From assembly GCA_034231615.1 (NCBI GenBank), contig CM067306.1, positions 36,872,071-36,936,070 of the forward strand: 64,000 nt of DNA. The letters run 5' to 3'. The DNA comes from Meghimatium bilineatum (lineage: Eukaryota > Mollusca > Gastropoda > Stylommatophora > Philomycidae). Positions 16,801 to 32,900 of this stretch are shown piece by piece. Under the pieces are notes generated by a model. That model was not told where the DNA came from and ran no database searches. It saw nothing but the letters and a program-made list of their open reading frames with translations. Each line of letters begins with the position of its first letter. Position 1 is the stretch's first letter. A program made the translations under genes and the position numbers.

Positions 16801-19699
16801 TGACAAGTTTGAAAAAAAAAATATATATATATATATTTCTAATGATAAACTAGATACATTTATGAAATGTGTTGAAAAGTTTGAAAAAAAAATAAAAAAA
16901 TATATTTCTAATAATAAACTACTGGTAGATACATTTATGAAATGTGTTGAAAAGTTTCAAAATCAAAGTAATATTTTTCTAATGATAAACTAGATACATT
17001 TATGAAATGTGTTGAAAGGTTTGAAAAAGAAAATAAAAAAATATATTTCTAATGATAAACTAGATACATTTAAGAAATGTGTTGAAAAGTTCGAACAAGA
17101 AAATAAAAAAATATATTTCTAGTGATAAACTAGATACATTTATGAAATGTGTTGAAAGGTTTGAATAAGAAAATAAAAAAATATATTTCTAATGATAAAC
17201 TAGATACATTTAAGAAATGTGTTGAAAAGTTTGAACAAGGAAATCATCAAATATATTTCTAGTGATAAATTAGATACATTTATGAAATATGTTGACAGGT
17301 TTGAAAAAGAAAATAAAAAAATATATTTCTAATGATAAACTAGATACATTTATGAAATGTGTTGAAATGTTTGAGAAAAAAAATCAAAAAATAAATTTCT
17401 ATTGATCAACTATATACACTTATGAAATGTGTTGAAAAGTTTGAAAAAGAAAATGAAAAGATATATTTCTAGTGATAATCTACCGGTAGATACATTTATG
17501 AAATATGTTGAAAAGTTTGAACAAGAAAATGAAAAGATATATTTCTAGTGATAATCTACCGGTAGATACATTTATGAGATGTGTTGACAAGATTGAAAAA
17601 GAAAATAGAAAAATATATTTCTAATGATAAACTACTGATAGATACATTTATGAGATGTGTTGAAAAGTTTGATAAAGAAAATTTAAAAATATATTTCTAA
17701 TGATAAACTACCAGTAGATACATTTATGAGATGTGTTGAAAAGTTTGAAAAGAAAATAAAAAAATATATTTCTAATGATAAACTAGATACATTGCTGAAA
17801 TGTGTTGAAAGTTTCAAAATCAAAGAAATATTTTTCTAATGATAAATTAGATACATTTATGAAATGTGTTGAAAAGTTTGAACAAGAAAATTTAAAAAAA
17901 ATATTTATAATGATAAACTAGATACATTTATGAAATGTGTTGAAAAGATTGAAAAATAAAATAAAAAAATATATTTCTAGTGATAAACTACCGGTAGATA
18001 CATTTATTAGAAATGTTGAAAAGATTCAAAATTAAAAAATATATTTCTAGTGATAAATTAGATACATTTATGAAATATGTTGACAGGTTTGAAAAAGAAA
18101 ATAAAAAAATATATTTCTAATGATAAACTAGATACATTTAAGAAATGTGTTGAAAAGTTTGAACAAGAAAATCAAAAAATATATTTCTAGTGATAAACAT
18201 GAAATATGTCGAAAAGTTTGAAAATGAAAAAAATATATTTCTAGTAATAAACTAGATACATTTATGAAATGTGTTGAAAAGTTTGAACAAGAAAATTTTA
18301 TAAAAAATATTTCTAATGATAAACTAGATACATTTATGAAATGTGTTGAAAAGTTTGGAAAAGAAAATCAAAAAATATATTTCTAGTGATAAACTATATA
18401 CATTTATGAAATGTGTTGAAAAGTTTGAAAAAGAAAATGAAAAGATATATTTCTAGTGATAATCTACCGGTAGATACATTTATGAAATATGTTGAAAAGT
18501 TTGAACAAGAAAATGAAAAGATATATTTCTAGTGATAATCTACCGGTAGATACATTTATGAGATGTGTTGACAAGATTGAAAAAGAAAATAGAAAAATAT
18601 ATTTCTAATGATAAACTACTGGTAGATCCATTTATGAGATGTGTTGAAAAGTTTGATAAAGAAAATTAAAAAATATATTTCTAATGATAAACTACCAGTA
18701 GATACATTTATGAGATGTGTTGAAAAGTTTGAAAAGAAAATAAAAAAATATATTTCTAATGATAAACTAGATACATTGCTGAAATGTGTTGAAAAGTTTC
18801 AAAATCAAAGAAATATTTTTATAATGATAAATTAGATACATTTATGAAATGTGTTGAAAAGTTTGAACAAGAAAATTTTAAAAAAATATTTATAATGATA
18901 AACTAGATACATTTATGAAATGTGTTGAAAAGATTGAAAAATAAAATAAAAAAATATATTTCTAATGATAAACTACTGGTAGATACATTTATGAGATGTG
19001 TTGAAAAGTTTGAAAAAAAAATGAAAAGATATATTTCTAGTGATAATTTACCAGTAGATACATTTATGAAATGTGTTGAAAAGTTTGGAAAAGAAAATCA
19101 AAAAATATATTTCTAGTGATGAATTAGATACATTTATGAAATGTGTTGAAAAGTTTGAAAAAGAAAATCAAAAAATATATTTCTAGTGATAAATTAGATA
19201 AATTTATGAAATGTGTTGAAAAGTTTGAACAAGAAAATCAAAAAATATATTTCTAGTGATAAACTAGATACATTTATGAAATGTGTTGACAAGTTTGAAA
19301 AAAAAATATATATATATTTCTAATGATAAACTAGATACATTTATGAAATGTGTTGAAAAGTTTGAACAAGAAAATCAAAAAATATATTTCTAGTGATAAA
19401 CTAGATACATTTATGAAATGTGTTGACAAGTTGGAAAAAAAAAATAAAAAAATATATTTCTAATAATAAACTACTGGTAGATACATTTATGAAATGTGTT
19501 GAAAAGTTTCAAAATCAAAGTAATATTTTTCTAATGATAAACTAGATACATTTATGAAATGTGTTGAAAGGTTTGAAAAAGAAAATAAAAAAATATATTT
19601 CTAATGATAAACTAGATACATTTAAGAAATGTGTTGAAAAGTTCGAACAAGAAAATCAAAAAATATATTTCTAGTGATAAACTAGATACATTTATGAAA

Positions 19700-22600
19700 T
19701 GTGTTGAAAGGTTTGAATAAGAAAATAAAAAAATATATTTCTAATGATAAACTAGATACATTTAAGAAATGTGTTTAAAAGTTTGAAAAAGAAAATTAAA
19801 AAATATATTTCTAGTGATAAACATGAAATATGTCGAAAAGTTTGAATATGAAAAAAATATATTTCTAGTAATAAACTAGATACATTTAGGAAATGTGTTG
19901 AAAAGTTTCAAAATCAAAGTAATATTTTTCTAATGATAAACTAGATACATTTATGAAATGTGTTGAAAGGTTTGAAAAAGAAAATAAAAAAATATATTTC
20001 TAATGATAAACTAGATACATTTAAGAAATGTGTTGAAAAGTTCGAACAAGAAAATAAAAAAATATATTTCTAGTGATAAACTAGATACATTTATGAAATG
20101 TGTTGAAAGGTTTGAATAAGAAAATAAAAAAATATATTTCTAATGATAAACTAGATACATTTAAGAAATGTGTTGAAAAGTTTGAACAAGGAAATCATCA
20201 AATATATTTCTAGTGATAAATTAGATACATTTATGAAATATGTTGACAGGTTTGAAAAAGAAAATAAAAAAATATATTTCTAATGATAAACTAGATACAT
20301 TTATGAAATGTGTTGAAATGTTTGAGAAAAAAAATCAAAAAATAAATTTCTATTGATCAACTATATACACTTATGAAATGTGTTGAAAAGTTTGAAAAAG
20401 AAAATGAAAAGATATATTTCTAGTGATAATCTACCGGTAGATACATTTATGAAATATGTTGAAAAGTTTGAACAAGAAAATGTAAAGGTATATTTCTAGT
20501 GATAATCTACCGGTAGATACATTTATGAGATGTGTTGACAAGATTGAAAAAGAAAATAGAAAAATATATTTCTAATGATAAACTACTGATAGATACATTT
20601 ATGAGATGTGTTGAAAAGTTTGATAAAGAAAATTTAAAAATATATTTCTAATGATAAACTACCAGTAGATACATTTATGAGATGTGTTGAAAAGTTTGAA
20701 AAGAAAATAAAAAAATATATTTCTAATGATAAACTAGATACATTGCTGAAATGTGTTGAAAGTTTCAAAATCAAAGAAATATTTTTCTAATGATAAATTA
20801 GATACATTTATGAAATGTGTTGAAAAGTTTGAACAAGAAAATTTAAAAAAAATATTTATAATGATAAACTAGATACATTTATGAAATGTGTTGAAAAGAT
20901 TGAAAAATAAAATAAAAAAATATATTTCTAGTGATAAACTACCGGTAGATACATTTATTAGAAATGTTGAAAAGATTCAAAATTAAAAAATATATTTCTA
21001 GTGATAAATTAGATACATTTATGAAATATGTTGACAGGTTTGAAAAAGAAAATAAAAAAATATATTTCTAATGATAAACTAGATACATTTAAGAAATGTG
21101 TTGAAAAGTTTGAACAAGAAAATCAAAAAATATATTTCTAGTGATAAACATGAAATATGTCGAAAAGTTTGAAAATGAAAAAAATATATTTCTAGTAATA
21201 AACTAGATACATTTATGAAATGTGTTGAAAAGTTTGGAAAAGAAAATCAAAAAATATATTTCTAGTGATAAACTATATACATTTATGAAATGTGTTGAAA
21301 AGTTTGAAAAAGAAAATGAAAAGATATATTTCTAGTGATAATCTACCGGTAGATACATTTATGAAATATGTTGAAAAGTTTGAACAAGAAAATGAAAAGA
21401 TATATTTCTAGTGATAATCTACCGGTAGATACATTTATGAGATGTGTTGACAAGATTGAAAAAGAAAATAGAAAAATATATTTCTAATGATAAACTACTG
21501 GTAGATCCATTTATGAGATGTGTTGAAAAGTTTGATAAAGAAAATTAAAAAATATATTTCTAATGATAAACTACCAGTAGATACATTTATGAGATGTGTT
21601 GAAAAGTTTGAAAAGAAAATAAAAAAATATATTTCTAATGATAAACTAGATACATTGCTGAAATGTGTTGAAAAGTTTCAAAATCAAAGAAATATTTTTA
21701 TAATGATAAATTAGATACATTTATGAAATGTGTTGAAAAGTTTGAACAAGAAAATTAAAAAAAAATATTTATAATGATAAACTAGATACATTTATGAAAT
21801 GTGTTGAAAAGATTGAAAAATAAAATAAAAAAATATATTTCTAATGATAAACTACTGGTAGATACATTTATGAGATGTGTTGAAAAGTTTGAAAAAAAAA
21901 TGAAAAGATATATTTCTAGTGATAATTTACCAGTAGATACATTTATGAAATGTGTTGAAAAGTTTGGAAAAGAAAATCAAAAAATATATTTCTAGTGATG
22001 AATTAGATACATTTATGAAATGTGTTGAAAAGTTTGAAAAAGAAAATCAAAAAATATATTTCTAGTGATAAATTAGATAAATTTATGAAATGTGTTGAAA
22101 AGTTTGAACAAGAAAATCAAAAAATATATTTCTAGTGATAAACTAGATACATTTATGAAATGTGTTGACAAGTTTGAAAAAAAAATATATATATATTTCT
22201 AATGATAAACTAGATACATTTATGAAATGTGTTGAAAAGTTTGAACAAGAAAATCAAAAAATATATTTCTAGTGATAAACTAGATACATTTATGAAATGT
22301 GTTGACAAGTTGGAAAAAAAAAATAAAAAAATATATTTCTAATAATAAACTACTGGTAGATACATTTATGAAATGTGTTGAAAAGTTTCAAAATCAAAGT
22401 AATATTTTTCTAATGATAAACTAGATACATTTATGAAATGTGTTGAAAGGTTTGAAAAAGAAAATAAAAAAATATATTTCTAATGATAAACTAGATACAT
22501 TTAAGAAATGTGTTGAAAAGTTCGAACAAGAAAATCAAAAAATATATTTCTAGTGATAAACTAGATACATTTATGAAATGTGTTGAAAGGTTTGAATAAG

Positions 22601-25600
22601 AAAATAAAAAAATATATTTCTAATGATAAACTAGATACATTTAAGAAATGTGTTTAAAAGTTTGAAAAAGAAAATTAAAAAATATATTTCTAGTGATAAA
22701 CATGAAATATGTCGAAAAGTTTGAATATGAAAAAAATATATTTCTAGTAATAAACTAGATACATTTAGGAAATGTGTTGACAAGTTTGAAAAGAAATATA
22801 TATATATATTTCTAATGATAAACTAGATACATTTATGAAATGTGTTGAAAAGTTTGAACAAGAAAATGAAAAGATATATTTCTAGTGATAATCTTCTGGT
22901 AGATACATTTATGAAATGTGTTGAAAAGTTTGGAAAAGAAAATCAAAAAATATATTTCTAGTGATGAATTAGGTAGATACATTTATGAAATGTGTTGAAA
23001 AGTTTGCAAAAGAAAATCAAAAAATATATTTCTAGTGATAAATTAGATACATTTATGAAATGTGTTGAAAAGTTTGAACAAGAAAATCAAAAAATATATT
23101 TCTAGTGATAAACTAGATACATTTATGAAATGTGTTGACAAGTTTGAAAAAAAAATATATATATATATATTTCTAATGATAAACTAGATACATTTATGAA
23201 ATGTGTTGAAAAGTTTGAACAAGAAAATCAAAAAATATATTTCTAGTGATAAACTAGATACATTTATGAAATGTGTTGACAAGTTTGAAAAAAAAAAATA
23301 TATATATATATTTCTAATGATAAACTAGATACATTTATGAAATGTGTTGAAAAGTTTGAAAAAAAAAATAAAAAAATATATTTCTAATAATAAACTACTG
23401 GTAGATACATTTATGAAATGTGTTGAAAAGTTTCAAAATCAAAGTAATATTTTTCTAATGATAAACTAGATACATTTATGAAATGTGTTGAAAGGTTTGA
23501 AAAAGAAAATAAAAAAATATATTTCTAATGATAAACTAGATACATTTAAGAAATGTGTTGAAAAGTTCGAACAAGAAAATAAAAAAATATATTTCTAGTG
23601 ATAAACTAGATACATTTATGAAATGTGTTGAAAGGTTTGAATAAGAAAATAAAAAAATATATTTCTAATGATAAACTAGATACATTTAAGAAATGTGTTG
23701 AAAAGTTTGAACAAGGAAATCATCAAATATATTTCTAGTGATAAATTAGATACATTTATGAAATATGTTGACAGGTTTGAAAAAGAAAATCAAAAAAAAT
23801 ATTTCTAGTGATAAATTAGATACATTTATGAAATGTGTTGAAAAGTTTGAACAAGAAAATCAAAAAATATATTTCTAGTGATAAACTAGATACATTTATG
23901 AAATGTGTTGACAAGTTTGAAAAAAAAAATATATATATATATTTCTAATGATAAACTAGATACATTTATGAAATGTGTTGAAAAGTTTGGAAAAAAAAAT
24001 AAAAAAATATATTTCTAATAATAAACTACTGGTAGATACATTTATGAAATGTGTTGAAAAGTTTCAAAATCAAAGTAATATTTTTCTAATGATAAACTAG
24101 ATACATTTATGAAATGTGTTGAAAGGTTTGAAAAAGAAAATAAAAAAATATATTTCTAATGATAAACTAGATACATTTAAGAAATGTGTTGAAAAGTTCG
24201 AACAAGAAAATCAAAAAATATATTTCTAGTGATAAACTAGATACATTTATGAAATGTGTTAAAAGGTTTGAATAAGAAAATAAAAAAATATATTTCTAAT
24301 GATAAACTAGATACATTTAAGAAATGTGTTGAAAAGTTTGAACAAGGAAATCATCAAATATATTTCTAGTGATAAATTAGATACATTTATGAAATATGTT
24401 GACAGGTTTGAAAAAGAAAATCAAAAAATATATTTCTAGTGATAAATTAGATACATTTATGAAATGTGTTGAAAAGTTTGAACAAGAAAATGAAAAGATA
24501 TATTTCTAGTGATAATCTTCTGGTAGATACATTTATGAAATGTGTTGAAAAGTTTGGAAAAGAAAATCAAAAAATATATTTCTAGTGATGAATTAGGTAG
24601 ATACATTTATGAAATGTGTTGAAAAGTTTGAAAAAGAAAATCAAAAAATATATTTCTAGTGATAAATTAGATACATTTATGAAATGTGTTGAAAAGTTTG
24701 AACAAGAAAATCAAAAAATATATTTCTAGTGATAAACTAGATACATTTATGAAATGTGTTGACAAGTTTGAAAAAAAAATATATATATATATTTCTAATG
24801 ATAAACTAGATACATTTATGAAATGTGTTGAAAAGTTTGAACAAGAAAATCAAAAAATATATTTCTAGTGATAAACTAGATACATTTATGAAATGTGTTG
24901 ACAAGTTTGAAAAAAAAAAATATATATATATTTCTAATGATAAACTAGATACATTTATGAAATGTGTTGAAAAGTTTGAAAAAAAAAATAAAAAAATATA
25001 TTTCTAATAATAAACTACTGGTAGATACATTTATGAAATGTGTTGAAAGGTTTGAAAAAGAAAATAAAAAAATATATTTCTAATGATAAACTAGATACAT
25101 TTAAGAAATGTGTTGAAAAGTTCGAACAAGAAAATAAAAAAATATATTTCTAGTGATAAACTAGATACATTTATGAAATGTGTTGAAAGGTTTGAATAAG
25201 AAAATAAAAAAATATATTTCTAATGATAAACTAGATACATTTAAGAAATGTGTTGAAAAGTTTGAACAAGGAAATCATCAAATATATTTCTAGTGATAAA
25301 TTAGATACATTTATGAAATATGTTGACAGGTTTGAAAAAGAAAATAAAAAAATATATTTCTAGTGATAAACTAGATACATTTAAGAAATGTGTTTAAAAG
25401 TTTGAAAAAGAAAATTAAAAAATATATTTCTAGTGATAAACATGAAATATGTCGAAAAGTTTGAATATGAAAAAAATATATTTCTAGTAATAAACTAGAT
25501 ACATTTAGGAAATGTGTTGACAAGTTTGAAAAAAAAATATATATATATATTTCTAGTGATAATCTTCTGGTAGATACATTTATGAAATGTGTTGAAAAGT

Positions 25601-26985
25601 TTGGAAAAGAAAATCAAAAAATATATTTCTAGTGATGAATTAGGTAGATACATTTATGAAATGTGTTGAAAAGTTTGCAAAAGAAAATCAAAAAATATAT
25701 TTCTAGTGATAAATTAGATACATTTATGAAATGTGTTGAAAAGTTTGAACAAGAAAATCAAAAAATATATTTCTAGTGATAAACTAGATACATTTATGAA
25801 ATGTGTTGACAAGTTTGAAAAAAAAAATATATATATATATTTCTAATGATAAACTAGATACATTTATGAAATGTGTTGAAAAGTTTGGAAAAAAAAATAA
25901 AAAAATATATTTCTAATAATAAACTACTGGTAGATACATTTATGAAATGTGTTGAAAAGTTTCAAAATCAAAGTAATATTTTTCTAATGATAAACTAGAT
26001 ACATTTATGAAATGTGTTGAAAGGTTTGAAAAAGAAAATAAAAAAATATATTTCTAATGATAAACTAGATACATTTAAGAAATGTGTTGAAAAGTTCGAA
26101 CAAGAAAATCAAAAAATATATTTCTAGTGATAAACTAGATACATTTATGAAATGTGTTAAAAGGTTTGAATAAGAAAATAAAAAAATATATTTCTAATGA
26201 TAAACTAGATACATTTAAGAAATGTGTTGAAAAGTTTGAACAAGGAAATCATCAAATATATTTCTAGTGATAAATTAGATACATTTATGAAATATGTTGA
26301 CAGGTTTGAAAAAGAAAATAAAAAAATATATTTCTAGTGATAAACTAGATACATTTAAGAAATGTGTTTAAAAGTTTGAAAAAGAAAATTAAAAAATATA
26401 TTTCTAGTGATAAACATGAAATATGTCGAAAAGTTTGAATATGAAAAAAATATATTTCTAGTAATAAACTAGATACATTTATGAAATGTGTTGAAAAGTT
26501 TGAACAAGAAAATGAAAAGATATATTTCTAGTGATAATCTTCTGGTAGATACATTTATGAAATGTGTTGAAAAGTTTGGAAAAGAAAATCAAAAAATATA
26601 TTTCTAGTGATGAATTAGGTAGATACATTTATGAAATGTGTTGAAAAGTTTGAAAAAGAAAATCAAAAAATATATTTCTAGTGATAAATTAGATACATTT
26701 ATGAAATGTGTTGAAAAGTTTGAACAAGAAAATCAAAAAATATATTTCTAGTGATAAACTAGATACATTTATGAAATGTGTTGACAAGTTTGAAAAAAAA
26801 ATATATATATATATTTCTAATGATAAACTAGATACATTTATGAAATGTGTTGAAAAGTTTGAACAAGAAAATCAAAAAATATATTTCTAGTGATAAACTA
26901 GATACATTTATGAAATGTGTTGACAAGTTTGAAAAAAAAAATATATATTTTTCTAATGATAAACTAGATACATTTATGAAATGTG
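19700..26985 (+). repeat. Satellite block, copy 1 of a ~7.3-kb tandem duplication
   Basis: This block reappears at about 26982-34339. The offset is 7282 bp in its left part (a rare GTAAAGGTATA variant at 20482 matches 27764) and 7354 bp from about 21.5 kb on (21520 matches 28874, 24686 matches 32040, 26708 matches 34062). The change of offset is one extra ~72-bp monomer near 28520 in copy 2. Boundaries are approximate because both ends lie in satellite. Confidence 0.85.
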
Positions 26986-29900
26986 TTGAAAGGTTTGAAT
27001 AAGAAAATAAAAAAATATATTTCTAATGATAAACTAGATACATTTAAGAAATGTGTTTAAAAGTTTGAAAAAGAAAATTAAAAAATATATTTCTAGTGAT
27101 AAACATGAAATATGTCGAAAAGTTTGAATATGAAAAAAATATATTTCTAGTAATAAACTAGATACATTTAGGAAATGTGTTGAAAAGTTTCAAAATCAAA
27201 GTAATATTTTTCTAATGATAAACTAGATACATTTATGAAATGTGTTGAAAGGTTTGAAAAAGAAAATAAAAAAATATATTTCTAATGATAAACTAGATAC
27301 ATTTAAGAAATGTGTTGAAAAGTTCGAACAAGAAAATAAAAAAATATATTTCTAGTGATAAACTAGATACATTTATGAAATGTGTTGAAAGGTTTGAATA
27401 AGAAAATAAAAAAATATATTTCTAATGATAAACTAGATACATTTAAGAAATGTGTTGAAAAGTTTGAACAAGGAAATCATCAAATATATTTCTAGTGATA
27501 AATTAGATACATTTATGAAATATGTTGACAGGTTTGAAAAAGAAAATAAAAAAATATATTTCTAATGATAAACTAGATACATTTATGAAATGTGTTGAAA
27601 TGTTTGAGAAAAAAAATCAAAAAATAAATTTCTATTGATCAACTATATACACTTATGAAATGTGTTGAAAAGTTTGAAAAAGAAAATGAAAAGATATATT
27701 TCTAGTGATAATCTACCGGTAGATACATTTATGAAATATGTTGAAAAGTTTGAACAAGAAAATGTAAAGGTATATTTCTAGTGATAATCTACCGGTAGAT
27801 ACATTTATGAGATGTGTTGACAAGATTGAAAAAGAAAATAGAAAAATATATTTCTAATGATAAACTACTGATAGATACATTTATGAGATGTGTTGAAAAG
27901 TTTGATAAAGAAAATTTAAAAATATATTTCTAATGATAAACTACCAGTAGATACATTTATGAGATGTGTTGAAAAGTTTGAAAAGAAAATAAAAAAATAT
28001 ATTTCTAATGATAAACTAGATACATTGCTGAAATGTGTTGAAAGTTTCAAAATCAAAGAAATATTTTTCTAATGATAAATTAGATACATTTATGAAATGT
28101 GTTGAAAAGTTTGAACAAGAAAATTTAAAAAAAATATTTATAATGATAAACTAGATACATTTATGAAATGTGTTGAAAAGATTGAAAAATAAAATAAAAA
28201 AATATATTTCTAGTGATAAACTACCGGTAGATACATTTATTAGAAATGTTGAAAAGATTCAAAATTAAAAAATATATTTCTAGTGATAAATTAGATACAT
28301 TTATGAAATATGTTGACAGGTTTGAAAAAGAAAATAAAAAAATATATTTCTAATGATAAACTAGATACATTTAAGAAATGTGTTGAAAAGTTTGAACAAG
28401 AAAATCAAAAAATATATTTCTAGTGATAAACATGAAATATGTCGAAAAGTTTGAAAATGAAAAAAATATATTTCTAGTAATAAACTAGATACATTTATGA
28501 AATGTGTTGAAAAGTTTGAACAAGAAAATTTTATAAAAAATATTTCTAATGATAAACTAGATACATTTATGAAATGTGTTGAAAAGTTTGGAAAAGAAAA
28601 TCAAAAAATATATTTCTAGTGATAAACTATATACATTTATGAAATGTGTTGAAAAGTTTGAAAAAGAAAATGAAAAGATATATTTCTAGTGATAATCTAC
28701 CGGTAGATACATTTATGAAATATGTTGAAAAGTTTGAACAAGAAAATGAAAAGATATATTTCTAGTGATAATCTACCGGTAGATACATTTATGAGATGTG
28801 TTGACAAGATTGAAAAAGAAAATAGAAAAATATATTTCTAATGATAAACTACTGGTAGATCCATTTATGAGATGTGTTGAAAAGTTTGATAAAGAAAATT
28901 AAAAAATATATTTCTAATGATAAACTACCAGTAGATACATTTATGAGATGTGTTGAAAAGTTTGAAAAGAAAATAAAAAAATATATTTCTAATGATAAAC
29001 TAGATACATTGCTGAAATGTGTTGAAAAGTTTCAAAATCAAAGAAATATTTTTATAATGATAAATTAGATACATTTATGAAATGTGTTGAAAAGTTTGAA
29101 CAAGAAAATTAAAAAAAAATATTTATAATGATAAACTAGATACATTTATGAAATGTGTTGAAAAGATTGAAAAATAAAATAAAAAAATATATTTCTAATG
29201 ATAAACTACTGGTAGATACATTTATGAGATGTGTTGAAAAGTTTGAAAAAAAAATGAAAAGATATATTTCTAGTGATAATTTACCAGTAGATACATTTAT
29301 GAAATGTGTTGAAAAGTTTGGAAAAGAAAATCAAAAAATATATTTCTAGTGATGAATTAGATACATTTATGAAATGTGTTGAAAAGTTTGAAAAAGAAAA
29401 TCAAAAAATATATTTCTAGTGATAAATTAGATAAATTTATGAAATGTGTTGAAAAGTTTGAACAAGAAAATCAAAAAATATATTTCTAGTGATAAACTAG
29501 ATACATTTATGAAATGTGTTGACAAGTTTGAAAAAAAAATATATATATATTTCTAATGATAAACTAGATACATTTATGAAATGTGTTGAAAAGTTTGAAC
29601 AAGAAAATCAAAAAATATATTTCTAGTGATAAACTAGATACATTTATGAAATGTGTTGACAAGTTGGAAAAAAAAAATAAAAAAATATATTTCTAATAAT
29701 AAACTACTGGTAGATACATTTATGAAATGTGTTGAAAAGTTTCAAAATCAAAGTAATATTTTTCTAATGATAAACTAGATACATTTATGAAATGTGTTGA
29801 AAGGTTTGAAAAAGAAAATAAAAAAATATATTTCTAATGATAAACTAGATACATTTAAGAAATGTGTTGAAAAGTTCGAACAAGAAAATCAAAAAATATA

Positions 29901-32900
29901 TTTCTAGTGATAAACTAGATACATTTATGAAATGTGTTGAAAGGTTTGAATAAGAAAATAAAAAAATATATTTCTAATGATAAACTAGATACATTTAAGA
30001 AATGTGTTTAAAAGTTTGAAAAAGAAAATTAAAAAATATATTTCTAGTGATAAACATGAAATATGTCGAAAAGTTTGAATATGAAAAAAATATATTTCTA
30101 GTAATAAACTAGATACATTTAGGAAATGTGTTGACAAGTTTGAAAAGAAATATATATATATATTTCTAATGATAAACTAGATACATTTATGAAATGTGTT
30201 GAAAAGTTTGAACAAGAAAATGAAAAGATATATTTCTAGTGATAATCTTCTGGTAGATACATTTATGAAATGTGTTGAAAAGTTTGGAAAAGAAAATCAA
30301 AAAATATATTTCTAGTGATGAATTAGGTAGATACATTTATGAAATGTGTTGAAAAGTTTGCAAAAGAAAATCAAAAAATATATTTCTAGTGATAAATTAG
30401 ATACATTTATGAAATGTGTTGAAAAGTTTGAACAAGAAAATCAAAAAATATATTTCTAGTGATAAACTAGATACATTTATGAAATGTGTTGACAAGTTTG
30501 AAAAAAAAATATATATATATATATTTCTAATGATAAACTAGATACATTTATGAAATGTGTTGAAAAGTTTGAACAAGAAAATCAAAAAATATATTTCTAG
30601 TGATAAACTAGATACATTTATGAAATGTGTTGACAAGTTTGAAAAAAAAAAATATATATATATATTTCTAATGATAAACTAGATACATTTATGAAATGTG
30701 TTGAAAAGTTTGAAAAAAAAAATAAAAAAATATATTTCTAATAATAAACTACTGGTAGATACATTTATGAAATGTGTTGAAAAGTTTCAAAATCAAAGTA
30801 ATATTTTTCTAATGATAAACTAGATACATTTATGAAATGTGTTGAAAGGTTTGAAAAAGAAAATAAAAAAATATATTTCTAATGATAAACTAGATACATT
30901 TAAGAAATGTGTTGAAAAGTTCGAACAAGAAAATAAAAAAATATATTTCTAGTGATAAACTAGATACATTTATGAAATGTGTTGAAAGGTTTGAATAAGA
31001 AAATAAAAAAATATATTTCTAATGATAAACTAGATACATTTAAGAAATGTGTTGAAAAGTTTGAACAAGGAAATCATCAAATATATTTCTAGTGATAAAT
31101 TAGATACATTTATGAAATATGTTGACAGGTTTGAAAAAGAAAATCAAAAAAAATATTTCTAGTGATAAATTAGATACATTTATGAAATGTGTTGAAAAGT
31201 TTGAACAAGAAAATCAAAAAATATATTTCTAGTGATAAACTAGATACATTTATGAAATGTGTTGACAAGTTTGAAAAAAAAAATATATATATATATTTCT
31301 AATGATAAACTAGATACATTTATGAAATGTGTTGAAAAGTTTGGAAAAAAAAATAAAAAAATATATTTCTAATAATAAACTACTGGTAGATACATTTATG
31401 AAATGTGTTGAAAAGTTTCAAAATCAAAGTAATATTTTTCTAATGATAAACTAGATACATTTATGAAATGTGTTGAAAGGTTTGAAAAAGAAAATAAAAA
31501 AATATATTTCTAATGATAAACTAGATACATTTAAGAAATGTGTTGAAAAGTTCGAACAAGAAAATCAAAAAATATATTTCTAGTGATAAACTAGATACAT
31601 TTATGAAATGTGTTAAAAGGTTTGAATAAGAAAATAAAAAAATATATTTCTAATGATAAACTAGATACATTTAAGAAATGTGTTGAAAAGTTTGAACAAG
31701 GAAATCATCAAATATATTTCTAGTGATAAATTAGATACATTTATGAAATATGTTGACAGGTTTGAAAAAGAAAATCAAAAAATATATTTCTAGTGATAAA
31801 TTAGATACATTTATGAAATGTGTTGAAAAGTTTGAACAAGAAAATGAAAAGATATATTTCTAGTGATAATCTTCTGGTAGATACATTTATGAAATGTGTT
31901 GAAAAGTTTGGAAAAGAAAATCAAAAAATATATTTCTAGTGATGAATTAGGTAGATACATTTATGAAATGTGTTGAAAAGTTTGAAAAAGAAAATCAAAA
32001 AATATATTTCTAGTGATAAATTAGATACATTTATGAAATGTGTTGAAAAGTTTGAACAAGAAAATCAAAAAATATATTTCTAGTGATAAACTAGATACAT
32101 TTATGAAATGTGTTGACAAGTTTGAAAAAAAAATATATATATATATTTCTAATGATAAACTAGATACATTTATGAAATGTGTTGAAAAGTTTGAACAAGA
32201 AAATCAAAAAATATATTTCTAGTGATAAACTAGATACATTTATGAAATGTGTTGACAAGTTTGAAAAAAAAAAATATATATATATTTCTAATGATAAACT
32301 AGATACATTTATGAAATGTGTTGAAAAGTTTGAAAAAAAAAATAAAAAAATATATTTCTAATAATAAACTACTGGTAGATACATTTATGAAATGTGTTGA
32401 AAGGTTTGAAAAAGAAAATAAAAAAATATATTTCTAATGATAAACTAGATACATTTAAGAAATGTGTTGAAAAGTTCGAACAAGAAAATAAAAAAATATA
32501 TTTCTAGTGATAAACTAGATACATTTATGAAATGTGTTGAAAGGTTTGAATAAGAAAATAAAAAAATATATTTCTAATGATAAACTAGATACATTTAAGA
32601 AATGTGTTGAAAAGTTTGAACAAGGAAATCATCAAATATATTTCTAGTGATAAATTAGATACATTTATGAAATATGTTGACAGGTTTGAAAAAGAAAATA
32701 AAAAAATATATTTCTAGTGATAAACTAGATACATTTAAGAAATGTGTTTAAAAGTTTGAAAAAGAAAATTAAAAAATATATTTCTAGTGATAAACATGAA
32801 ATATGTCGAAAAGTTTGAATATGAAAAAAATATATTTCTAGTAATAAACTAGATACATTTAGGAAATGTGTTGACAAGTTTGAAAAAAAAATATATATAT